From the NCBI GenBank assembly GCA_018645535.1, contig JABGWN010000014.1, positions 1 through 7,765 on the forward strand: DNA of 7,765 nucleotides, given 5' to 3'. The notes below the pieces were generated by a model. The model searched no databases. It worked only from the letters and a program-made list of their open reading frames with translations, and was not told where the DNA came from. This document shows positions 1 to 4,552 of this stretch, piece by piece. The position numbers and the translations under genes are program-made. Position 1 is the stretch's first letter. Each line of letters opens with the position of its first letter. The DNA comes from Methanobacteriota archaeon (GTDB taxonomy: Archaea > Thermoplasmatota > Poseidoniia > Poseidoniales > Poseidoniaceae).

Positions 1-51
1 CTCGCACAAGCTTGGACTTGAACAAATGGTATCTTTCAGTTTAGCTACCTA

Positions 52-77
52 GGGTTCGGAGACTGGTACGTCCGCCA
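52..77 (+). repeat. Left copy of interrupted direct repeat flanking the accessory block
   Basis: The pattern GGGTTCG-N7-GTACGTCCGCCA occurs here and again, in the same orientation and with the same spacing, at 4030-4055. Nineteen of 26 positions are fixed. The two copies bracket the five unknown genes at 143-3986. The 3' end resembles a tRNA 3' terminus (GGTTCG, then CCGCCA), but no acceptor or T-stem pairing can be built around it. It is a candidate attachment or target-site duplication; that role is inference. Confidence 0.45.
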
Positions 78-88
78 CAATATTGCAT

Positions 89-103
89 CTTAACCACGTT
101 AAG
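89..103. repeat. Perfect 6-bp inverted repeat downstream of the operon
   Basis: CTTAAC-CAC-GTTAAG is a perfect palindrome with a 3-nt spacer, about 40 nt past the stop codon of the last operon gene. It could be a transcript-end hairpin or a protein site. It has no adjacent T-run on the minus strand, so a terminator role is weak. The rest of 1-142 holds only the flanking repeat and short imperfect repeats; I see no gene there. Confidence 0.3.
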
Positions 104-142
104 TGTGTAATGGTTTCAGTTTAATCTCACGTCCAAACTGAT

Positions 143-892
143 TCATTCATTTTCCTCAGAAGGTAAATGCGTTCGTACGACTAAACATCCCCATAACCAA
201 GGAGGGACTCTTTCTCCTTCGTAAGTTTCTCCAAGTACGCAAAACATCGAACCTTTGTCGTTCAAAGGCTTACCGACGAACATACCTGATTCTGCCAGGT
301 CTTTGTTCTGCATTCGTGTTAACGCTGTGTATCGTGCTGTCATATTTGTGAATTGCATAAAGAGTCCATCTCCTGCCAACACATGATAGTCATCAGGTTC
401 CATCGGTATATCTGCCTCACACGTAGGACATGTGATATGACATCTCCATAGCTGAAGAGGTGTGGATTGACCATTGTCGAGTTGTCCTTCAATCGTTTCT
501 ACATACTCATCAGTTCTGTTTTCAAGATCAAAGTTTGATAGGGGTTCTCCACAATCGCACTTCCATTGCATTGCCAATTCTTGCTTTTGTTGGTAATGCA
601 TTTCTGCTTGATGTGAAGGATCGAGAGGCGGAGTGATTGTTTCAAAACCATCAGGGGTTGCTATCTCATATCCCACCGCATTCATCAGTACAATCATTTT
701 ATTGTGGTAATCTTTCGATTCGGGATGTTCATACATCGACATCAATAACCATGTTTTCTCATCTGTTTTCATGTACTGTACACCAGTGCTATCGGGCGAC
801 CATACACCGTTTACGGGTATGGACTCAAAGTGCTGCTTCGCCCATGCAAGTAGTTCTGATTCGGGTTGCCAATCTGTCTGTTCGTTATTCAT
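143..892 (-). CDS. Cys-rich (zinc-ribbon-like) protein of unknown function, last gene of the four-gene operon
   Basis: A 249-aa protein I do not recognise. Its middle carries CxC (C112, C114), then C151 and a CPTC knuckle (C155, C158), a spacing compatible with one structural zinc site. No signal peptide or membrane segment is seen, so it is probably cytoplasmic. I start it at the ATG at 892 because AGGTGA (903-898, minus strand) stands 5 nt upstream and matches the 16S 3' end. A GTG at 901 would add three residues and overlap the preceding stop as GTGA, but would have no SD. The gene follows the phosphatase-like gene with only a few bases between, so it is very probably co-translated with it. 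It is the distal gene of the operon. Function cannot be assigned; a metal-stabilised accessory or binding protein is a guess. Confidence 0.8.
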   Translation of the reverse strand: MNNEQTDWQPESELLAWAKQHFESIPVNGVWSPDSTGVQYMKTDEKTWLLMSMYEHPESKDYHNKMIVLMNAVGYEIATPDGFETITPPLDPSHQAEMHYQQKQELAMQWKCDCGEPLSNFDLENRTDEYVETIEGQLDNGQSTPLQLWRCHITCPTCEADIPMEPDDYHVLAGDGLFMQFTNMTARYTALTRMQNKDLAESGMFVGKPLNDKGSMFCVLGETYEGERVPPWLWGCLVVRTHLPSEENE

Positions 893-897
893 TTGTC

Positions 898-903
898 TCA
901 CCT
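898..903 (-). promoter_or_regulatory. Shine-Dalgarno AGGTGA deciding the start of the Cys-rich gene
   Basis: AGGTGA is 5 nt from the ATG at 892 and overlaps the stop codon of the phosphatase-like gene. It favours the ATG at 892 over the GTG at 901, which would place the SD inside the reading frame. Confidence 0.5.
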
Positions 904-1788
904 ATGTTCATTCGTTTTTGACAGTAAATATTCTTCAAAATTCTTAGTTGTCCAGAATTCTTCACATACGGGCCGAATATGTCCCATTGTTTGAATTGCA
1001 TCCTCATGAGAGTATCCATATTCTCTCAAGACCATATATGCTACCTTTCCAGTTCGATCCTTACCCTTAATACAATGCAGAACTACATCATGTCCATCCT
1101 CAATCAAAGAGACGACCGTCTCTGTTACGGACGTCCAAACAAAAGGCTCCTCTGAATTGAAACGGAAGTGGCAATGAATCCACTCGTTTTCAATGCAATT
1201 ATGTGGGAATCGTTGAGGATATCTGCTCATAGTGACTACAGTTTTACCAGGCTTGATCACTTGTTCGAAATCGCTTAGTCCACACAGTGTTAAGCTGCCA
1301 TTACCGATTTGTAATTCTTCATTCGGCAAACCAATAGGAGAGTCCAATTGTTTTACATTTCTCGTCTTCAAGAGCGCATTTGCATCTGATCCTGTTCCTT
1401 GATACGCGTGCAAGAATTCATCTGGAGCTTCGATGTAATGCTTGGCTTGTTCAACCTGTTCCTCAAGATGAGGCAGTTCTATCCTCTTACCATAAGCAAA
1501 GTGTTGATCCCAAACTCGCATCGCCATCGTCTTATATTGGTGGTCATCAATTGTATTCTTGAAGTTTGAATAGTCTATTTCTTTCATGTAATTCATAATT
1601 GTGTGAACTACAACGAGTTCCGGCAATGAAGTACGGGCAGTGTAATCTGCATGGGGTGTAATTTGAACTTCACAATCAGGCCAAATATTCAGAAGATGTT
1701 GTGGATTGCGTGCTCGTACGTGGAGGAAATCCTTGTGAGAATTGTGTCTTGTGATGGACACAAAGCCATTGGATAAGAAGATCCACAT
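898..1788 (-). CDS. Two-domain protein: conserved N-terminal domain plus tyrosine/dual-specificity phosphatase-like domain
   Basis: A 296-aa protein. The C-terminal third has the phosphatase P-loop HCxxGxxR(T) with C239 as nucleophile and R245, preceded by a hydrophobic strand (DVVL) and followed by a helix. This is the signature of cysteine-based tyrosine/dual-specificity phosphatases. The usual acid-loop Asp about 30 residues upstream is not evident: the matching stretch reads FNSEEPF, so a Glu or Asn sits there. The N-terminus (MWIFLSNGFVSI, RARNP, later EIDYSNFKN) resembles, from memory, a small widespread family of uncharacterised proteins with MWIF and DYxNFK motifs. I start at the ATG at 1788, not the in-frame start at 1842. 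AGGAGGTG lies 7 nt upstream, the ATG overlaps the preceding stop (TAATG), and family members begin at MWIF. Third gene of the operon. It may act on phosphoprotein, phospholipid or a nucleotide; the substrate is unknown. Confidence 0.8.
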   Translation of the reverse strand: MWIFLSNGFVSITRHNSHKDFLHVRARNPQHLLNIWPDCEVQITPHADYTARTSLPELVVVHTIMNYMKEIDYSNFKNTIDDHQYKTMAMRVWDQHFAYGKRIELPHLEEQVEQAKHYIEAPDEFLHAYQGTGSDANALLKTRNVKQLDSPIGLPNEELQIGNGSLTLCGLSDFEQVIKPGKTVVTMSRYPQRFPHNCIENEWIHCHFRFNSEEPFVWTSVTETVVSLIEDGHDVVLHCIKGKDRTGKVAYMVLREYGYSHEDAIQTMGHIRPVCEEFWTTKNFEEYLLSKTNEHR

Positions 1789-2645
1789 TAAACAACACCT
1801 CCTGAAGGTGCAGTTGTGTTTGGTGAAGGTATACTCCACCAAACATCTTCTAGAGTTCTCCCAACGAAGGCCTCAGGTATCTTTTTGCGAGATTCTTCTA
1901 GAATGTTATATCCCTCTGCTTCAGAACAACTGCGCGCATAATTCATCAAACGTTCGAGATAGAACTCTTTGTTCTGGCGCCCATTGCGACCATTTGCGAG
2001 GCCAAGGCATCGTAATAGAGATGCAACATAATGGCAATGGAAGTCATTGTGCTGGTCTTTAACTCTGATAAAATCAACCCCGTTGTCCACTACGTACCTA
2101 AAGAAGCAGTATTGATCCTGTTGGCTCCCTTTGGAAAAACCAGATTCTCTTTTACCGCATTCCATTGCGTACAAGACTGCATGCTCAACACCACTCTTTC
2201 CCACCGCTTTCCATACAAGGAAAAGTGATCTCAGAATGTGCAGAGTTCTGTAGTAGTCGTTGAGATGAAAGATGATTTTTTTCAGCGATTCTTCGACCCC
2301 TTGTGTCAATATTTTTCGTTCGTTTTCATTGATACCTTGAAAGGTTTCAATGAAGTGAGATTCCAAGATATTTTCATGGATTCTCTGTGAGAAAATCGCT
2401 TGGGATGCCATCTTAATCCATTCATTGTTTATTTTTCTATTTCCGTTCATCATTTTCACTCCGTTCTTACCAACCGCAAGGCGGTTGGTACCTTTTTTTG
2501 TTCTCATCCTTATTCTCTTTGCCGATTTATAAAGGAGGGCGATTCGCAACTCATTTTCCAGCCGGTTCCTTGCCAAATGTTGGGTTTTTTGGAAAGTGAA
2601 AGCCTCAAACCAATGTTCTCCGATATCCTCAAAAAATCCATTCAA
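1788..2645 (-). CDS. Unknown 285-aa protein, second gene of the operon, TTG start
   Basis: I do not recognise this protein. It is soluble, with no clear membrane span. Residues 25-60 are strongly basic (RIRMRTKKGTNR), and the centre looks helical. It has scattered Cys/His (a DFHCHY segment and LLRCLG) and a low-complexity tail rich in Pro, Ser and Gly. The start is a TTG at 2645, supported by GGAGGTT 6 nt upstream (2658-2652) and by lack of an in-frame ATG until residue 47. The stop overlaps the next start as TAATG, and the last codons supply that gene's SD. Inside the frame, codons 49-52 contain a run of seven A followed by a perfect 10-bp hairpin (2468-2490), which could cause slippage. The intact frame on both sides argues it is a real gene. 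Confidence 0.72.
   Translation of the reverse strand: MNGFFEDIGEHWFEAFTFQKTQHLARNRLENELRIALLYKSAKRIRMRTKKGTNRLAVGKNGVKMMNGNRKINNEWIKMASQAIFSQRIHENILESHFIETFQGINENERKILTQGVEESLKKIIFHLNDYYRTLHILRSLFLVWKAVGKSGVEHAVLYAMECGKRESGFSKGSQQDQYCFFRYVVDNGVDFIRVKDQHNDFHCHYVASLLRCLGLANGRNGRQNKEFYLERLMNYARSCSEAEGYNILEESRKKIPEAFVGRTLEDVWWSIPSPNTTAPSGGVV
1796..1803 (-). promoter_or_regulatory. Strong Shine-Dalgarno AGGAGGTG for the phosphatase-like gene
   Basis: AGGAGGTG on the minus strand is 7 nt before the ATG at 1788 and is a full match to the archaeal/bacterial 16S 3' end. It lies within the last codons (GGVV) of the upstream gene. This fixes the start at 1788 and shows translational coupling. Confidence 0.75.
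2468..2499 (+). repeat. Perfect 10-bp hairpin followed by seven T, inside and antisense to the 285-aa gene
   Basis: TACCAACCGC-AAG-GCGGTTGGTA forms a perfect 10-bp stem with a 3-nt loop, then CC and T7 (2493-2499). Read on the plus strand it looks like an intrinsic terminator. Read on the coding minus strand it is A7, GG, then the hairpin, like a slippery site with a stimulatory structure. It lies entirely within coding sequence. Confidence 0.6.
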
Positions 2646-3047
2646 TCAAGCAACCTCCATTGAAGGTAAGGTCTCAGGGAGAACATCTTCTGTAATGTTC
2701 TTCTTGTTCGATAGTTGACGAAGCACGGTTGCATGATCGATATGTAGGACATATCCCATATGGTCATATGCAAATTTGAGAACCGCTAATGTGTTCAGAG
2801 GTTCAGCTTCATCGATGACTAACAATGCTCGAGCAGTTTGGTCATCCAGTGTTTGGATAACTATGCCCGTCTGTCTAAAATCATCATTGGCATTTGGAAA
2901 TCCAATCCAGTCTGGATGATGTACACCGTGGCGAATGTATACTCTCATATCTTGTGATCTCGCTCTCTCCTTGTCCTCTTCTGTTAATCCTGGCAGAGTA
3001 ATAATCCTGTCATTCGCTACGTCAATTTCGTGTGTCTCTTTGCTCAT
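2646..3047 (-). CDS. Unknown 133-aa protein, first gene of the operon
   Basis: A small acidic protein I do not recognise. There is no signal peptide or membrane span. The middle (residues about 60-115) looks like alternating strands and helices: a GIVIQTL strand, ALLVIDEAE, then an AVLKFAYDHMGYVL helix-strand. The ATG at 3047 is about 26-30 nt from a TGTATACA element at 3073-3080, so the transcript is probably nearly leaderless; only a weak purine stretch precedes the ATG. Its last codons contain GGAGGTT, the SD of the next gene. The first 29 codons are duplicated at 3238-3324 with a few changes (Asp13 to Gly, Pro19 to Leu). Intactness of this copy plus the operon position suggest this is the functional gene. 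Confidence 0.75.
   Translation of the reverse strand: MSKETHEIDVANDRIITLPGLTEEDKERARSQDMRVYIRHGVHHPDWIGFPNANDDFRQTGIVIQTLDDQTARALLVIDEAEPLNTLAVLKFAYDHMGYVLHIDHATVLRQLSNKKNITEDVLPETLPSMEVA
2652..2658 (-). promoter_or_regulatory. Shine-Dalgarno GGAGGTT supporting a TTG start
   Basis: GGAGGTT lies 6 nt upstream of the TTG at 2645 and inside the last codons of the 133-aa gene. No nearby in-frame ATG exists, so this site is the main evidence for the unusual start codon. Confidence 0.6.
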
Positions 3048-3072
3048 GTTTTTCCCTTCTAGATGGTATCTA

Positions 3073-3080
3073 TGTATACA
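3073..3080 (-). promoter_or_regulatory. TATA-like element of the four-gene operon
   Basis: TGTATACA, a perfect palindrome preceded on the minus strand by GAAATT, is centred about 29 nt before the ATG at 3047. Archaeal initiation about 25 nt downstream would give a leader of only a few bases. The same element is kept unchanged in the duplicated copy at 3349-3356. Confidence 0.45.
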
Positions 3081-3106
3081 ATTTCAAACTACTTAAAGAG
3101 CATGAT

Positions 3107-3141
3107 AAAGGAGGGCAAGACTGCTCTAAAGGCCCCCCTTT
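3107..3141. repeat. Hairpin in the divergent promoter region, copy 1
   Basis: Arms AAAGGAGGGC (3107-3116) and GCCCCCCTTT (3132-3141) pair at 9 of 10 positions around a 15-nt loop, followed by T and A residues. The structure recurs at 3383-3417. It lies upstream of both the minus- and plus-strand promoters, so it may be an operator, a bidirectional insulator or terminator, or part of a small RNA. Confidence 0.4.
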
Positions 3142-3195
3142 TAGCACTATTTTGTAGTCGGTTTTACTGGCATGAGTTTACTCTGAGATTTACGG

Positions 3196-3324
3196 CTAAC
3201 TAAACATACGGCGAGCCAAACTCACCTCATTTGACGTCGCTCTCTCCTTGTCTTCTTCTGTTAATCCTAGCAGAGTTATAATCCTGCCATTCGCTACGTC
3301 AATTTCGTGTGTCTCTTTGCTCAT
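3196..3324 (-). pseudogene. Truncated duplicate of the 133-aa gene's 5' end
   Basis: From the ATG at 3324 the frame matches the first 29 codons of the 133-aa gene at 2646-3047 (MSKETHEIDVAN and GLTEEDKERA are shared). It then runs past the duplication junction near 3238 into unrelated sequence and stops after 42 codons. Its upstream region still carries the intact TGTATACA element (3349-3356), so a short peptide or transcript could still be made. It is best read as a by-product of the tandem duplication. Confidence 0.75.
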
Positions 3325-3382
3325 TTTTCCCCTTCTAGATGGTATCTATGTATACAATTCCAAACTATTTAAAGAGCATGAT

Positions 3383-3417
3383 AAAGGAGGGCGAGACTGC
3401 TCTAAAGGCCCCTCTTT
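3383..3417. repeat. Hairpin in the divergent promoter region, copy 2
   Basis: Arms AAAGGAGGGC (3383-3392) and GCCCCTCTTT (3408-3417) pair at 9 of 10 positions. The C-to-T change relative to copy 1 converts a G-C pair to G-U and so keeps the stem. A short T-run follows on the plus strand. Confidence 0.4.
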
Positions 3418-3436
3418 TAGCACTATTTTGTAGTCG

Positions 3437-3446
3437 ATTTTATTAG
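3437..3446 (+). promoter_or_regulatory. TATA-like element of the plus-strand 172-aa gene
   Basis: ATTTTATTAG is centred about 26 nt before the ATG at 3468. No SD is present, which fits a leaderless archaeal transcript starting at the ATG. In copy 1 of the duplication the corresponding stretch reads GTTTTACTGG, so that copy of the promoter looks degraded. Confidence 0.45.
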
Positions 3447-3467
3447 CATGAATCTACTCCAACATAT

Positions 3468-3986
3468 ATGGCAAGCCAACCTTCTCTCAAAGACCTCCGT
3501 TCGAGAGAATATCTCAAGAAAAGCAATTCAGGATATACCCATTCACGATTATGGGAGTCTTCTAAATCAACACAAGTGACGACACTTCGACTGGATAAGG
3601 ATTTTTTTACATATCTCGATAAGCAAAAGGGGCCAAAAGGACGACGTTCAAACCGCGTGGTGGGCTCCACTCCGGATGAGTCGTTTGTTCAACGTGGAAG
3701 GCGTGCGAGCGAATATTCACATCAACTACGAAAAGAATTAAGTCGATTGTTTACAATGGAACTTGATACACTTGTTGTTATGCTGTATCAAAATCCAAAT
3801 TATAAATCCGGATTAAAGAAGGCGCATCCAGTGCGATTGCCGGACTTAAGTTTTGCAATGAACGAGTTGGTTGAGGAATTAGTTCTTCGAGATGAGAGGT
3901 TAATCGATCATCCTGTGTTTAAAAAAATGTGGGCTCCAGCGATGTGTAGGTTACTCGAAATACGTTCTATGTATCAACCGAATTGA
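3468..3986 (+). CDS. Unknown basic 172-aa protein, divergent from the phosphatase operon
   Basis: I do not recognise the protein. The N-terminal 85 residues are rich in Ser, Arg and Lys (KGPKGRRSNR, RGRRAS) and look flexible or nucleic-acid binding. Residues 38-60 (TTLRLDKDFFTYLDKQ) resemble the strand-helix start of a ribbon-helix-helix domain, but the rest of such a domain is not convincing. The C-terminal half looks helical (ELVEELVLRDERLI). The ATG at 3468 fits a leaderless transcript. Its position opposite the operon across a shared, duplicated promoter region is what one expects of a local regulator; that is inference. A degraded copy of its first codons sits at 3209-3237. It is convergent with the HxlR gene at 4095-4463. 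Confidence 0.7.
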   Translation: MASQPSLKDLRSREYLKKSNSGYTHSRLWESSKSTQVTTLRLDKDFFTYLDKQKGPKGRRSNRVVGSTPDESFVQRGRRASEYSHQLRKELSRLFTMELDTLVVMLYQNPNYKSGLKKAHPVRLPDLSFAMNELVEELVLRDERLIDHPVFKKMWAPAMCRLLEIRSMYQPN

Positions 3987-4029
3987 TGGTGTGACTTTAA
4001 TCTCACTTTGATTCTTTACGCCGAAAACT

Positions 4030-4055
4030 GGGTTCGACTCATCGTACGTCCGCCA
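4030..4055 (+). repeat. Right copy of interrupted direct repeat flanking the accessory block
   Basis: GGGTTCG-N7-GTACGTCCGCCA is identical to 52-77 outside the seven central bases. It lies 44 nt past the stop of the 172-aa gene. Beyond it, gene content changes to recognisable families. Confidence 0.45.
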
Positions 4056-4076
4056 TATAACATGGCGATAAGAGTC
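4036..4076. terminator. Nested inverted repeat between convergent genes
   Basis: An inner stem CGCCAT-ATAAC-ATGGCG (4051-4067) lies inside an outer GACTC/GAGTC pair (4036-4040 with 4072-4076). It is between the stops of the convergent genes ending at 3986 and 4095, so it could end or stabilise both transcripts. There is no adjacent T-tract on either strand, so the terminator label is tentative. The inner stem starts within the flanking repeat at 4030-4055. Confidence 0.35.
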
Positions 4077-4094
4077 AATTGGACTAGGAATTGA

Positions 4095-4463
4095 TTATTG
4101 CTTGTCTGCTCGGTCGAGAACCCATCCGAACAATGATTCAAGACTTGGTGCAAGAGAGACTGCATCTTTGGTAAGTGTATACTCGACAGTCGTCGGTACG
4201 GTTGGATAGGCTGTGCGTTTCACCAATCCGTGAGCCTCTAATTCACTAAGACGTCGTGTGACTGTTGTTGAGGAGGAGTCAACACTCTTTTTGATTTCTG
4301 AAAACCTCATAGGTTTAGGATCACAATTTAGAATGTATAGGATGTGAAGCATCTTTGATTTAGACAATAGAACAAGTAATTCGTTAACATGAGTTCTTGC
4401 TGAGTCACACATTGCACCCATACGTTCAGCTTGCACAGCAGTCATAACAAATCGTGGTAACAT
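4095..4463 (-). CDS. HxlR-family winged-helix transcriptional regulator
   Basis: A 122-aa protein of typical HxlR (DUF24/MarR-like) size. The core reads KMLHILYIL, then MRFSEIKKSV, a recognition helix STTVTRRLSELEAHGLV (about 65-81), and the wing RTAYPTVPTTVEYTLT, which is diagnostic for the family. These proteins bind palindromic operators as dimers, and several sense electrophiles or oxidants through an N-terminal Cys. C19 is in a comparable N-terminal position here and C47 is a second Cys. The start at 4463 is the most upstream ATG; internal ATGs at residues 7, 15 and 18 are possible because no good SD is visible. The gene is divergent from a quinone-oxidoreductase-like gene, the usual layout for a repressor controlling a detoxification enzyme and itself. 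Ligand or redox sensing is inference. Confidence 0.88.
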   Translation of the reverse strand: MLPRFVMTAVQAERMGAMCDSARTHVNELLVLLSKSKMLHILYILNCDPKPMRFSEIKKSVDSSSTTVTRRLSELEAHGLVKRTAYPTVPTTVEYTLTKDAVSLAPSLESLFGWVLDRADKQ

Positions 4464-4481
4464 TATGTTATCAACGCACAG

Positions 4482-4514
4482 GTTACAACATTGTTACAAG
4501 AATCCACTTGTGAC
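4482..4514. promoter_or_regulatory. Probable operator of the HxlR regulator
   Basis: GTTACAA occurs at 4482-4488 and 4493-4499, one helical turn apart. The second copy forms an inverted repeat, GTTACAAG-N6-CTTGTGAC (4493-4514), with one mismatch. It lies in the 89-bp region between the divergent regulator and oxidoreductase starts, upstream of a possible TATA (CTTATGTA, 4524-4531) for the oxidoreductase. Confidence 0.5.
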
Positions 4515-4552
4515 ACTCACCGCCTTATGTATGGAGGGTTAGAGGATTCACA

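Larger units (their letters stand above)
2961..3236. repeat. Copy 1 of a ~277-bp tandem duplication (divergent promoter module)
   Basis: Aligned with 3238 onward at a fixed offset of 277 (276 after a one-base gap at 3048), about 217 bp match with roughly 15 differences, nearly all transitions. Copy 1 contains the intact 5' end of the 133-aa gene, its promoter, a conserved hairpin and a degraded copy of the plus-strand gene's start: ACG GCG AGC CAA, where the intact gene reads ATG GCA AGC CAA. It also has about 18 nt extra near 3184-3202. The unit ends by joining the remnant of the plus-strand gene to the remnant of the minus-strand gene near 3237. Confidence 0.85.
3238..3490. repeat. Copy 2 of the ~277-bp tandem duplication
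   Basis: This copy carries the truncated 5' end of the 133-aa gene, the operon-type promoter, the conserved hairpin, and the intact promoter and start of the plus-strand gene at 3468. The right boundary is diffuse: similarity with copy 1 fades within the first 10 or so codons of that gene. Together with copy 1 it fills the 420-nt stretch 3048-3467, in which I see no other gene. Confidence 0.8.

Noticed and set aside
1..77. Possible tRNA ending in CCGCCA at 77
   Set aside because: The 3' end looks tRNA-like, but the T stem has only partial pairing and no acceptor 5' strand pairs with TACGTCC; the anticodon arm is also absent.
3443..3670. Minus-strand open frame 3443-3670
   Set aside because: It overlaps the start of the 172-aa plus-strand gene and the promoter module, and has no SD or recognisable features.
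110..4006. ATGGT-N5-TTTAATCTCAC at 110-130 and 3986-4006, and TTTCAGTTTA at 34 and 114
   Set aside because: These shorter matches near the flanking repeats occur in swapped order relative to the main repeat. Eleven-base matches are expected by chance in a window this size, so I did not treat them as attachment sites.
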